Source: CAXXOK01 sp964497495 (GTDB taxonomy: Bacteria > Bacillota > Clostridia > Christensenellales > Aristaeellaceae). Taken from it: a stretch of 32,257 bases of DNA. The stretch's first letter is position 1; each line of letters opens with the position of its first letter. Made by a program: the position numbers and the translations under genes. The notes under the pieces were generated by a model. That model searched no databases. It saw nothing but the letters and a program-made list of their open reading frames with translations, and had not been told where the DNA came from. Location of the stretch: assembly GCA_964497495.1 (NCBI GenBank), contig CAZCCZ010000039.1:1-32257 (forward strand), in the 5' to 3' direction. Of this stretch, positions 8,532 to 15,811 are shown piece after piece.

Positions 8532-9347
8532 TCATTCTCCTTTCACCGTCGGGACGACCGTTACCGGCCAGTCCGTCTGAAGCCATGTGTTCTGCGGTTC
8601 CTCGCGCAGCCAGCTTCCGTCCGGCGTGACCTCCCAGTTGGCGATGTACAAGCTCAGCGCGTATTGCGTCGAGCGCTCGATCGTGTCCTCCGCCGCTTTC
8701 CCGTCCTCCGCCGCCCCGCCTTCGAATTCGAACGTGAAGCGGATGGACCCGTCCGCCTGCGGAAGATTCTCGAAGCCGATTTCGGATGCGTTCATAGTGC
8801 CGTCGTCGTTGAGCACCCCGTTGGCTACGCATTCCGCCAGCAGGATGCGCGCGCCGCGCTCCTTCGCGAGCTCGGCGTAACTGGGCGCGTCGTCCGGGAT
8901 CGTCTCATCCCCGAAATGAAGTATGTATCCCGCCGGCTCGTTGACGCCGTAATCCATGGGGATCAGCACGACGTTCGCGCCCTGCGCGGGCGAGATCGTG
9001 CCCGTACCGTATACGGAACCGTCCTTGTAAATTACGTCGTCCACCGTGTAGACCACGTCCCCCAGCTGATAACGCTGCTCCACGGGCGCGATGTCGCCCT
9101 GCAGCAGCTCCTGCTTTTTCCCGTCGCCGTAGAACCAGCCGAAGATATCGGCGGTTTTCGACTCGAACAGCGCGTAGGCCGCGCCGCCCAGCGCCAGCAG
9201 GAGCGCCAGAATGATCGCGGCGGTGCGCAAGGTTAATTTCCGCACAGGTTTCTCCTCCTCTTTCAATTGAGCCAGAGCGAGAAACACCCGACCTTCCAGC
9301 GTTTCGGGCAGCGGCCCGTAGGCGCGCCGCCAATCCTCGCGGGTCAT
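8532..9347 (-). CDS. Membrane anti-sigma-factor-like protein
   Basis: A 271-residue single-span membrane protein. Residues 1-41 are cytoplasmic and charged, residues about 42-61 form a transmembrane helix (AAIILALLLALGGAAYALF), and about 210 residues lie outside, ending in a Trp-rich segment (NTWLQTDWPVTVV). It overlaps the sigma gene stop by ATGA, the usual arrangement for a sigma factor and its membrane inhibitor. The cytoplasmic part lacks the HxxxCxxC zinc motif of the ZAS family, so the sigma-binding mode is not recognisable. I call it anti-sigma-like from topology and context only. AGGAGGAGAT just upstream supports the ATG at 9347. The outer domain is unknown; it may interact with the solute-binding protein encoded next. 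Confidence 0.65.
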   Translation of the reverse strand: MTREDWRRAYGPLPETLEGRVFLALAQLKEEEKPVRKLTLRTAAIILALLLALGGAAYALFESKTADIFGWFYGDGKKQELLQGDIAPVEQRYQLGDVVYTVDDVIYKDGSVYGTGTISPAQGANVVLIPMDYGVNEPAGYILHFGDETIPDDAPSYAELAKERGARILLAECVANGVLNDDGTMNASEIGFENLPQADGSIRFTFEFEGGAAEDGKAAEDTIERSTQYALSLYIANWEVTPDGSWLREEPQNTWLQTDWPVTVVPTVKGE

Positions 9348-9811
9348 TCGATCTCCTCCTTCAGCGTCTCGCGCAGGCAATGCCTTGCGCGGGACAGGCG
9401 GGAGCACACGGCGCCCCGGGTAGTCCCGAGAATACTGGCCACGTCCTCCACGCCGTACCCTTCCATGTAGTGCAGCACCGTTACGGCCCTCAGCTTCTGC
9501 GGCAGGGCGTCCAGCGCGAGGCGGAGCTCCGCGTCGGCGGACGGTTGCGGCTGGGGCTCCGGCGGCGTTTCCACGGGTACCAGCCGCCGCTGCTTCCGCT
9601 GGATGTTGACGCATTCCCGGATCAGGATGCGCGTGAGCCACGTATCGAACAGCCGCTCGTCCCGCAGCGTCGCCCTTTTCTGCCACGCCTTCAGAATCGC
9701 TTCCGATATAGCGTCCAGACAGTCGTGCTCGCTTCGCAGGTATCCGCGCGCGACGCGATACAGCCGTTCCCGCCCCGCGGTGACGCGGAGGCCGAACTCG
9801 TCTCTGGTCAT
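9344..9811 (-). CDS. RNA polymerase ECF-type sigma factor
   Basis: A 155-residue sigma-70 family protein of the extracytoplasmic-function group. Region 2 covers about residues 15-75 (RLYRVARGYLRSEHDCLDAISEAILKAW, FDTWLTRILI), a Pro/Gln-rich linker follows, and region 4 is at about 98-150 (LDALPQKLRAVTVLHYMEGY, VEDVASILGTTRGAVCSRLSRAR) with the HTH. Regions 1 and 3 are absent, as expected for ECF factors. It would direct RNA polymerase to its own promoter and a regulon when released by the membrane protein encoded downstream. The ATG at 9811 has AAGGGGG about 6 bases upstream; a GTG at 9844 has no ribosome site. An ECF-type promoter precedes the gene. Confidence 0.92.
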   Translation of the reverse strand: MTRDEFGLRVTAGRERLYRVARGYLRSEHDCLDAISEAILKAWQKRATLRDERLFDTWLTRILIRECVNIQRKQRRLVPVETPPEPQPQPSADAELRLALDALPQKLRAVTVLHYMEGYGVEDVASILGTTRGAVCSRLSRARHCLRETLKEEIE

Positions 9812-9848
9812 GGTGTTCCCCCTTCGGTTTACAAGCGCTTGCACGGAT

Positions 9849-9876
9849 TAGACGTATAACTCCCGATTTTGATTCA
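9849..9876 (-). promoter_or_regulatory. Candidate ECF-type autoregulatory promoter
   Basis: On the minus strand TGAATC (9876-9871) is followed after exactly 16 bases by CGTCTA (9854-9849). This resembles the SigW-class pattern TGAAAC-N16-CGTA, one mismatch in each element. The predicted start lies about 30 bases before the sigma ATG at 9811. A sigma-A reading (TTGAAT, -10 TCTAAT) would need a long 19-bp spacer. Autoregulation is inferred. Confidence 0.6.
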
Positions 9877-9880
9877 AATT

Positions 9881-9909
9881 AAAAAGGTTCGGGAATCGCG
9901 CCCCGAACC
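9881..9909 (-). terminator. Intrinsic terminator of the TRIC/acetyltransferase operon
   Basis: On the minus strand GGTTCGGG (9909-9902) pairs with CCCGAACC (9893-9886) around an 8-nt loop and is followed by TTTTT (9885-9881). It ends the operon 10013-11122, only 4 bp before the -35 element of the sigma-operon promoter. Confidence 0.9.
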
Positions 9910-10012
9910 ACTTCCCTATAGGAGGAACGATCCACACGTTCCTTATCTTCCGCGGGCGTCTTTCTGCGCGGCCGATACGTCGGCCCGCCCGCGCGCGGCC
10001 CGGACACCGCCG

Positions 10013-10462
10013 TCAGTCCAGCTCCCGATTGCGGTAGCAAAGGTCGGTCCTTTCCGTGAAGCCCTGCTTCTCCCAGAACGCATTGGCGTTCGCATTCCAC
10101 CGGAAGGCGACCAGCATGATCTTGTGAATGCCCTCCCGCCGGAGCGCCGCCACGGCGCTGTCCGCCAGCTGTCTGCCAACGCCTCTGCCGCGTTCGGCCT
10201 CCGCCACCGCGGCATGATAAATCGTACCGCGCCGTCCGTCGTGCCCGCTTAAAATGGTGCCGACGATCCGGCCTTCCCGTTCCGCGACGAAGCAGGTGTT
10301 CGGATTGCGGGAAAGGTAGCGGCAAATGCCCTCGCGGCTGTCGTCCGCCTCGCTTAAGCCCACGCCCGGCATGCCCGCCCAAAGCGCGTATACGGCGTCG
10401 TAATCCTCCGGGGTCATCCCGCGTACGGCCGCGGGTTCCTGCTTTCTCCGTTCAGTCGTCAT
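10013..10462 (-). CDS. GNAT-family N-acetyltransferase, YpeA-like
   Basis: A 149-residue single-domain GNAT enzyme that would transfer an acetyl group from acetyl-CoA to an unknown amine. The acceptor-side N-terminus (RGMTPEDYDAVYALWAGMPG) and GTILSGHDGRRGTIYHAAV resemble E. coli YpeA and relatives. The acetyl-CoA pyrophosphate loop is AERGRGVGRQLA (R/Q-x-x-G-x-G/A pattern). The C-terminus has NANANAFWEKQGFTER, typical of the last GNAT strand and helix. The ATG at 10462 has AAGGGGG about 8 bases upstream. It follows the TRIC gene by 12 bp and is followed by an intrinsic terminator, so the two form an operon. Substrate cannot be inferred. Confidence 0.87.
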   Translation of the reverse strand: MTTERRKQEPAAVRGMTPEDYDAVYALWAGMPGVGLSEADDSREGICRYLSRNPNTCFVAEREGRIVGTILSGHDGRRGTIYHAAVAEAERGRGVGRQLADSAVAALRREGIHKIMLVAFRWNANANAFWEKQGFTERTDLCYRNRELD

Positions 10463-10474
10463 TGTTTTTCCCCC

Positions 10475-11122
10475 TTACGGTTGCCGGGCCTGAATGCGCG
10501 GAAAATTCCACCGGTAATGGTAAGCCAGCCCGCGGACGGTCACCGTGACGGCGGCGGAAGCCAGCGTGGCAGGAATTACGGGCAAGGCGTTTCGTAAAAA
10601 TAAATATACGACCGCGCCGATGAGGGACGCCACAGCGTAAATGTGCTTCACCAGCACGTTGGGCATCTCGCCCGCCATCACGTCCCGGAGGATGCCGCCG
10701 CCCGTGCCGGTCAGCAGCGCTACGAAAAGCAGCATGAACACCGAACCGTCCGGGTAGGCGCGCGCGGCGGCGTCCACGCCGCTGACGGTGAACACGCCCA
10801 GACCCACCGCGTCCGTATACAGGAGAAAGAGCCGGTATAGCTTCTTCGTTTTTTCCGAAGGTTGGCGCCGGTAAAAATACAGGATGGAGAACAGCAGCGT
10901 GCTGGTGGCGATGGCGATGAGCGCGAAGGTGGGGTCCCGCAGCATCAGCGGCGGGGTGACGCCAAGCACCAGGTCGCGCAGGCACCCGCCGCCCACGGCG
11001 GTTGCGAGGCCCAGAATGTTGACGCCGAATAGATCCATGCCCTTGCGGATGGCGATCATCGCGCCGGATACCGCAAACGCCACGATGCCCAGGCACTCGA
11101 CCGGTAAAAACGGGTCGCTCAT
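10475..11122 (-). CDS. TRIC/UPF0126-family membrane protein (predicted cation channel)
   Basis: A 215-residue protein with about seven membrane helices arranged as two related halves, each with the family motif: GGGCLRDLVLG in the first half and GGGILRDVMAG in the second. Prokaryotic members of this family (UPF0126; relatives of E. coli YicG/YadS) are structurally related to eukaryotic TRIC channels, and some have been shown to conduct monovalent cations. The motifs and length match well. The start at ATG 11122 fits a GGGAAGGGAA purine stretch just upstream; an ATG at 11149 would add nine polar residues. A good sigma-A promoter precedes it and the YpeA-like gene is cotranscribed. Confidence 0.87.
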   Translation of the reverse strand: MSDPFLPVECLGIVAFAVSGAMIAIRKGMDLFGVNILGLATAVGGGCLRDLVLGVTPPLMLRDPTFALIAIATSTLLFSILYFYRRQPSEKTKKLYRLFLLYTDAVGLGVFTVSGVDAAARAYPDGSVFMLLFVALLTGTGGGILRDVMAGEMPNVLVKHIYAVASLIGAVVYLFLRNALPVIPATLASAAVTVTVRGLAYHYRWNFPRIQARQP

Positions 11123-11158
11123 AGGATTCCCTTCCCTTTCCCCGTTCATTTCACCGGC

Positions 11159-11187
11159 ATCATATCATGCCGCCCAAACGCTGGCAA
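11159..11187 (-). promoter_or_regulatory. Sigma-A promoter of the TRIC/acetyltransferase operon
   Basis: On the minus strand TTGCCA (11187-11182) and TATGAT (11164-11159) are separated by 17 bp. A 5-bp inverted repeat GGCAT/ATGCC (11156-11160 and 11167-11171) is centred on the -10 box and could be an operator. The predicted start lies about 30 bases before the ATG at 11122. Confidence 0.75.
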
Positions 11188-11366
11188 GAAATTTCTGCTT
11201 TCATGGTGCGGGCTGCAAACGGGCCGCGCGCAAGGGACGCGACGCGTGCAATCTGAATTTTCGCACGGTGGGGAACGGGCCCGCGTCCCGCGCGGCAGGG
11301 TCGCGGGCATCCGGTTTCCCCGGCCCGTGATGAACGAACTGGTCAAATTCAGGCCGACGAACGGGG

Positions 11367-11406
11367 TTGACAAGCGAACCGAAGTCATTATAATTAGTTT
11401 GTCTAA
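11367..11406 (+). promoter_or_regulatory. Sigma-A promoter and probable FabT operator of the fatty-acid operon
   Basis: TTGACA (11367-11372) and TATAAT (11389-11394) are both consensus, with a 16-bp spacer. The palindrome TTAG-TTTGT-CTAA (11394-11406) starts at the last base of the -10 box and covers the transcription start. A MarR-type protein bound there would block initiation. FabT in streptococci and lactic acid bacteria autoregulates its operon in this way. The operator assignment is inference. Confidence 0.8.
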
Positions 11407-11436
11407 CGAATCACATTGCGGACGGGAGCGACGGGG

Positions 11437-11946
11437 ATGGACGATTTTAGCCAGGAGCTCAACCAGCTGCTGGTCAGCACCTACCGGGACGTGGGCAAGC
11501 TGGAGGAGGGAATGCTCCACTCCGTCAGCGGCGTGGACCTGTCCATCGGGGAGATGCATCTGCTGGAAGCCATCGGGGAAAACAAAGACCGCGGGCTTCT
11601 GGTGTGCGAGCTGGCCCAGCGCGTGGAGCTTACGCCCCCCACGGTGACCGTGGCCATCAACAAGCTGGCCCACAAGGGCTACGTGCAAAAAACCCGCTCC
11701 ACGCTGGACAAGCGCGGCGTCATCGTCACGCTGACCCGTATGGGAAAAAAGGTCAACGCCGCCCACCGCTATTTTCACGAGCAGATGGTGCGAAGCATTA
11801 AAAAACACCTCTCCGAGCAGGAGCGCGACGGTTTGCTGTACGGCATGCGCTCGCTCAACGCCTTCTTCAAGGGCGCGCTGGCGGATCAGCTGAAAAAGGA
11901 CGACGCCGAAACGCCCGGGGCGGACGCCGAAGCGGAAAGAGTGTGA
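11437..11946 (+). CDS. fabT: MarR-family repressor of fatty-acid synthesis, FabT-like
   Basis: A 169-residue MarR protein. Helices around LSIGEMHLLEAIGE lead into the winged HTH (VCELAQRVELTPPTVTVAINKLAHKGYV, then the wing STLDKRGVIVTLTRMG). A C-terminal dimerisation helix and a charged tail follow. It is the first gene of the fab cluster, the position held by FabT in streptococci and lactic acid bacteria, where FabT represses the operon with acyl-ACP as corepressor. The start ATG 11437 has GGGAG 8 bases upstream and gives a normal MarR N-terminus; an upstream start at 11416 is less likely. A palindrome on its own promoter supports autoregulation. The name rests on context more than on sequence. 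Confidence 0.85.
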   Translation: MDDFSQELNQLLVSTYRDVGKLEEGMLHSVSGVDLSIGEMHLLEAIGENKDRGLLVCELAQRVELTPPTVTVAINKLAHKGYVQKTRSTLDKRGVIVTLTRMGKKVNAAHRYFHEQMVRSIKKHLSEQERDGLLYGMRSLNAFFKGALADQLKKDDAETPGADAEAERV

Positions 11947-11950
11947 AGGC

Positions 11951-12901
11951 ATGAATATCCGTTCCTTCGGGCATGCGTTGCCCAAACGGAAAATACCCAA
12001 CGCCGAGTTCACGCGGTTTCTGGACACGTCGGACGAGTGGATCCGCACGCACACCGGCATTGAAAGCCGCCGCGTGATGACCGGGCGGGAAACGCTGAGC
12101 GCCCTCGGCGCGAAGGCGGCGCGCATGGCGCTGGAGCGCGCCGGCCTGACCCCCGGCGACCTGGATTTCATCCTCTGTTCCACCACCCGCGGGGAGATGA
12201 CGTTTCCCTCCACCGCCTGCCTGGTGCAGGAAAAGCTGGGGGCGGCCTGCCCCTGCCTGGACGTGAACGCGGGCTGCACGGGCTTCCTGTACGCCGCGGA
12301 CGTGGCGGATGCGCTGATCGCCTCTGGAAAGGCCGAGCGCGTGCTGATCGTCTGCGCGGAGCAGGTTTCGCGGTTCACGGACTGGACGGACCGGAGCACC
12401 TGCGTGCTTTTCGGGGACGCGGCGGGCGCCGCGCTTTGCGAACGGGGGGACAACCTGAAAGCCGTGCGCCTTACGGCGGAGGGGGACGCCAAGCCCCTGC
12501 ACGCCTGGCCCTCGGGCGGCAACTGCCCGTTTGATGATCACATACCCGAGGAACGCCCGCTGTATATGAACGGGCAGGAAATTTTCAAGTTTGCCGTTAC
12601 GCGCTCCATTAGGGATATCGAAACCGTCATGGACGGGTGCGGCATCACCGCGGACGCGGTGGATTACTACGTGCTTCATCAGGCGAACCGCCGCATTCTG
12701 GACGCGGTGCGCGCCCGCCTGAAGCAGCTGGCGGAGAAGTTTCCCATCAACATCACCGACCACGGAAACACCTCCTCCGCCTGCATACCCGTGCTCCTTT
12801 CCGAAATGGAGGAGGACGGACGCCTGAAAAAAGGGCAAACCCTCGTTTTGAGCGCGTTCGGCGCCGGGCTTACCACAGGGGCAGCGGTGCTGCAATACTG
12901 A
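11951..12901 (+). CDS. fabH: Beta-ketoacyl-ACP synthase III
   Basis: FabH condenses an acyl-CoA primer with malonyl-ACP to start each fatty-acid chain. The 316-residue protein has the complete triad: Cys109 in DVNAGCTGF, His243 in LHQANRR and Asn273 in HGNTSSA. The N-terminal TSDEWIRTHTGIESRR segment and the C-terminal GAGLTTGA loop are typical. Length is the usual ~315-320. Four bases separate it from the fabT stop; the ribosome site (GAAGG) is weak, so translation may be coupled to fabT. Whether the primer is acetyl-CoA or a branched acyl-CoA cannot be told. Confidence 0.96.
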   Translation: MNIRSFGHALPKRKIPNAEFTRFLDTSDEWIRTHTGIESRRVMTGRETLSALGAKAARMALERAGLTPGDLDFILCSTTRGEMTFPSTACLVQEKLGAACPCLDVNAGCTGFLYAADVADALIASGKAERVLIVCAEQVSRFTDWTDRSTCVLFGDAAGAALCERGDNLKAVRLTAEGDAKPLHAWPSGGNCPFDDHIPEERPLYMNGQEIFKFAVTRSIRDIETVMDGCGITADAVDYYVLHQANRRILDAVRARLKQLAEKFPINITDHGNTSSACIPVLLSEMEEDGRLKKGQTLVLSAFGAGLTTGAAVLQY

Positions 12902-12918
12902 ATGGGAGGAATCATACG

Positions 12919-13143
12919 ATGTCTACTTTTGAAACGATCGCCAAGATGCTGGCGGAATCCAAGGACCTGGACGTGAACGAGATCAAGCCCGAAATGACTT
13001 TCGCCGACCTGGGGCTGGACAGCCTGGACGTGGCGGAACTGGTGATGAACATGGAGGACGAGCTGGGCGTGACCATCGAAATCAGCCCCGCGCTGAAGAC
13101 CGTGCAGGACGTGGTCGCGCTCGTGGACGAGCAGAAGAAATGA
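12919..13143 (+). CDS. acpP: Acyl carrier protein
   Basis: A 74-residue acidic protein that carries the growing acyl chain on a 4'-phosphopantetheine arm. The attachment motif is LGLDSLDVAEL with the modified serine at about residue 35. The four-helix pattern and high Asp/Glu content are typical. GGGAGGA (12904-12910) lies 8 bases before the ATG. Its last codon overlaps the fabK start (ATGA), so the two are probably coupled in translation. Confidence 0.97.
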   Translation: MSTFETIAKMLAESKDLDVNEIKPEMTFADLGLDSLDVAELVMNMEDELGVTIEISPALKTVQDVVALVDEQKK

Positions 13144-14087
13144 TCGTATCGGCGATTTCGGAGGCGCTTGGCCTCCGTTACCCCATATTCCAGGGCGGCA
13201 TGGCGTGGGTTTCCGAGGCGAATCTCGCCTCGGCGGTCTCCAATGCGGGCGGGCTGGGCGTGATCTCCGCCATGAACGCGGACGCGGACTACCTGCGCGG
13301 CCAGATCCGCAAATGCCGGACGATGACGGATAAGCCCTTCGGCGTCAACATCATGCTCCAGTCCCCGCACGCGGCGGAGGTGGCGCGCGTGTGCGCCGAG
13401 GAGCGCCCCGCCGTGGTCACCACGGGCGCGGGCTTGCCCAACGTTTATATGAAGGATTGGATCGCCGCTGGCATCCGGGTGATCCCCGTGGTGCCTTCCA
13501 CGGCGGTCGCCAAGCTGGTGGCGCGCGCGGGCGCGTTCGCGGTGATCGCCGAAGGCGGCGAATCCGGCGGGCACGTGGGCGACCTGTCCACGATGACGCT
13601 GGTGCCGCAGGTGGCGGACGCGGTGAACATCCCCGTGCTCGCTGCGGGCGGCATCGCGGATGGGCGCGGCGTGGCGGCGGCGTTCATGCTGGGCGCGGCG
13701 GGCGTGCAGTGCGGCACCGCGTTCCTGTGCGCCGAGGAATGCACCGTGCACGAAAACTACAAGCGCAGGGTCGTCGCCGCCGGGGACATCGACACCGTGG
13801 TAACCGGCAAGCGCCTGAACCACGCGGTGCGGAGCCTACGCACGCCGTTTACGCGCCTGTATCTGGAAAAGGAATACGATCCCGCCGTGTCCGGCGAGGA
13901 GCTGGAGGCGCTGGGCGTGGGCGCGCTGCGCCGCGCGGCGGTGGACGGCGACGAAACCGGCGGCTGCTTCCTCGCGGGGCAGGCCGCCGCCATGGTGCAC
14001 GGCATCCGGCCCGCGAAGGCGATCATCGAGGAGATGTTCGCCGGGGCGGAAACGCTGCTTGCGGAGGCGCCGAAATGGGTAAGATAG
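13140..14087 (+). CDS. fabK: Enoyl-ACP reductase II (FMN-dependent)
   Basis: FabK reduces trans-2-enoyl-ACP with NAD(P)H through FMN, the last step of each elongation cycle. It is the triclosan-insensitive alternative to FabI. The 315-residue TIM-barrel protein shows IFQGGMAWVS at the N-terminus, GVNIML, the active-site EGGESGGHVG with His145, and the FMN phosphate loop AAGGIADGRG followed by GAAGVQCGTAFL. These match the nitronate monooxygenase/FabK family, and the fab operon context decides in favour of FabK. The start overlaps the acpP stop; the end overlaps fabD by 13 bp. No fabI is in the window. Confidence 0.94.
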   Translation: MIVSAISEALGLRYPIFQGGMAWVSEANLASAVSNAGGLGVISAMNADADYLRGQIRKCRTMTDKPFGVNIMLQSPHAAEVARVCAEERPAVVTTGAGLPNVYMKDWIAAGIRVIPVVPSTAVAKLVARAGAFAVIAEGGESGGHVGDLSTMTLVPQVADAVNIPVLAAGGIADGRGVAAAFMLGAAGVQCGTAFLCAEECTVHENYKRRVVAAGDIDTVVTGKRLNHAVRSLRTPFTRLYLEKEYDPAVSGEELEALGVGALRRAAVDGDETGGCFLAGQAAAMVHGIRPAKAIIEEMFAGAETLLAEAPKWVR

Positions 14088-15001
14088 CCATCGTTTTCGC
14101 GGGGCAGGGCGCGCAGTACGCGGGCATGGGAAAAAGCCTGTACGAAACGTCTCCCGCGGCGAAAAAGGTACTGGACGAGGCGGAACGCCTGAAACCCGGT
14201 ACGCTTTCCCTGTGCTTCGAGGGTACGAAGGAGCAACTGAGCCGCACGCTGGACACCCAGCCCTGCCTGACGGCGGTGGATACGGCCTGCGCCGCGGCGC
14301 TGGCCGAAGCGGGCGTTACGCCGGACGGCCTGGCGGGTTTCTCCCTCGGGGAGATCCCCGCGCTGGCGGCAGGCGGGATGCTCCCGTTTTCGCAGGCGTT
14401 CAAGCTTGCCGTGGTGCGCGCGAAGCTGATGCAGGCCTGCGCCGAAGCGACCGAAAGCGGCATGACGGCGGTACTGAAACTGGCGGACGACGCGGTGGAA
14501 GCCCTGTGCGACGAATACGGCGGATACGCCGTCAACTACAATTGCCCCGGGCAGGTGGTCTGCTCGCTGCATACGAAGGATATCCCCGCCTTCTCGGAAG
14601 CGGTGAAGGCGGCGGGCGGCCGCGCGCTGCCGTTGGCGGTGAACGGCGGCTTCCACAGCCCCTTCATGCGCGAGGCGGCGGAGGGCCTGCGCGCATACGC
14701 GGCATCCCTTTCGTTCGCGGAGCCGCGCGTGCCGCTGTACGCGAACGCTTCCTGCCGGCTCTATACGGCCGAAAGCGCCGCGGCGCTGCTGGGCGCGCAG
14801 GTGGAAAGCCCCGTGCGCTGGACGGAACTGATCCGCATCATGCAGGCGGACGGGTTTACGGCCTTCGTGGAAGTGGGCGCGGGCAGAACGCTTGGCGGTC
14901 TGATGGCCCGCATCGGCGGCGCGAGCGTCGTTACGAACGTGGAAAATGCGGAAACGCTGGCCGAAACGCTTCGGCAACTGAAAGGAGCAACCGAATGCTG
15001 A
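14075..15001 (+). CDS. fabD: Malonyl-CoA:ACP transacylase
   Basis: FabD moves malonyl groups from CoA to AcpP. The 308-residue protein has the N-terminal FAGQGAQYAGMG, the nucleophile elbow GFSLGEIPAL (Phe and Ile stand where many FabD have His/Leu and Tyr), an Arg-containing VVRAKLMQ helix and the catalytic His in NGGFHSPFM. The C-terminal EVGAGRTLGGL corresponds to the usual E-x-GPG-K/R-x-L-x-G-L. GGAGG about 8 bases before the ATG at 14075 supports the start inside the end of fabK. It overlaps fabG by 7 bp. The elbow variant is probably neutral because Ser, Gly and Glu are kept. Confidence 0.95.
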   Translation: MGKIAIVFAGQGAQYAGMGKSLYETSPAAKKVLDEAERLKPGTLSLCFEGTKEQLSRTLDTQPCLTAVDTACAAALAEAGVTPDGLAGFSLGEIPALAAGGMLPFSQAFKLAVVRAKLMQACAEATESGMTAVLKLADDAVEALCDEYGGYAVNYNCPGQVVCSLHTKDIPAFSEAVKAAGGRALPLAVNGGFHSPFMREAAEGLRAYAASLSFAEPRVPLYANASCRLYTAESAAALLGAQVESPVRWTELIRIMQADGFTAFVEVGAGRTLGGLMARIGGASVVTNVENAETLAETLRQLKGATEC

Positions 15002-15735
15002 ACGGGAAAACGGCGCTGGTCACCGGCGGCAGCCGGGGCATCGGCCGCGCGGTCTGCCTGAAACTGGCCGAGAACGGCGCGGCGGTCGCCTTCGCGTACG
15101 CGGGCAACGAGGTCGCCGCCGCCGAAACCCTCGCGGCGCTTGCGGCACTGGGCGCGCGGGCCGAGGCGTACCGGTGCGACGTGTCGGATTTTTCCGCCGC
15201 GGAAAAGCTGGTGAAGGACGTAACGGAGCGTTTCGGCGGCGTGGACATCCTGGTAAACAACGCGGGCGTCACGCGGGACAAACTGTGCATGCGCATGAGC
15301 GAGCAGGATTTCGACGACGTGATCGCCGTGAACCTGAAGGGCGCGTTCAACCTTATCCGGCACGCCTCCGCAGGCTTTCTGCGCAAACGATGGGGGCGGA
15401 TCGTGAACGTCACCTCCGTCGCCGGGCTGATGGGCAACCCCGGGCAGGCCAACTATGCCGCCGCCAAGGCGGGGCTGGTCGGGCTTACCAAGACCGTCGC
15501 GAAGGAACTGGGTTCCCGCGGCGTCACCTGCAACGCCGTCGCCCCCGGCTTCATCCGCACGGATATGACCGCCGCGCTGAACCCGCAGATTCTGGAAAGC
15601 GCCGCGCAGGCCATACCGCTGAAACGCATCGGCGAGCCCGGCGACGTGGCCGGCGCCGTGGCCTTCCTCTGCTCGGACGACGCGGCCTACGTGACCGGTC
15701 AGGTATTGCAGGTGGATGGCGGCCTGCGTATGTGA
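14995..15735 (+). CDS. fabG: 3-oxoacyl-ACP reductase
   Basis: FabG reduces 3-oxoacyl-ACP to 3-hydroxyacyl-ACP with NADPH. It is a 246-residue classical short-chain dehydrogenase with the cofactor loop TGGSRGIGRAV at 10-20, NNAG at 88-91 and the catalytic Ser141 (NVTSVAG), Tyr154 and Lys158 (YAAAK). The C-terminus YVTGQVLQVDGGLRM is the typical FabG ending. AAAGGAG (14981-14987) lies 7 bases before the ATG, which sits within the end of fabD. Confidence 0.97.
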   Translation: MLNGKTALVTGGSRGIGRAVCLKLAENGAAVAFAYAGNEVAAAETLAALAALGARAEAYRCDVSDFSAAEKLVKDVTERFGGVDILVNNAGVTRDKLCMRMSEQDFDDVIAVNLKGAFNLIRHASAGFLRKRWGRIVNVTSVAGLMGNPGQANYAAAKAGLVGLTKTVAKELGSRGVTCNAVAPGFIRTDMTAALNPQILESAAQAIPLKRIGEPGDVAGAVAFLCSDDAAYVTGQVLQVDGGLRM

Positions 15736-15741
15736 TATAAT
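15733..15741 (+). promoter_or_regulatory. Possible internal extended -10 promoter before fabF
   Basis: TG-A-TATAAT at 15733-15741 is a perfect extended -10 element at the very end of fabG; no good -35 box is seen. An inverted repeat TAAT-GCA-ATTA (15773-15783) follows about 30 bp downstream. The 76-bp gap before fabF is the only sizeable one in the fab cluster, which favours an internal promoter for fabF and the acc genes. Confidence 0.5.
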
Positions 15742-15811
15742 CAACCATGCGCATCCCGCGAACATTCCTATTTAATGCAATTATCCGTCTCGCGGGCAGG
15801 AGGGTTTCAAC

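Larger units (their letters stand above)
11123..11436. other. Divergent intergenic region between the TRIC gene and fabT
   Basis: This 314-bp region holds no gene. It contains the minus-strand promoter of the TRIC/acetyltransferase operon near its left end and the plus-strand fabT promoter with its palindrome near its right end. The roughly 170 bp between them show nothing I can name. Confidence 0.8.

Noticed and set aside
13140..14087. Nitronate monooxygenase instead of FabK
   Set aside because: The families are related, but the gene sits between acpP and fabD with overlapping ends in a complete FASII cluster that otherwise has no enoyl reductase.
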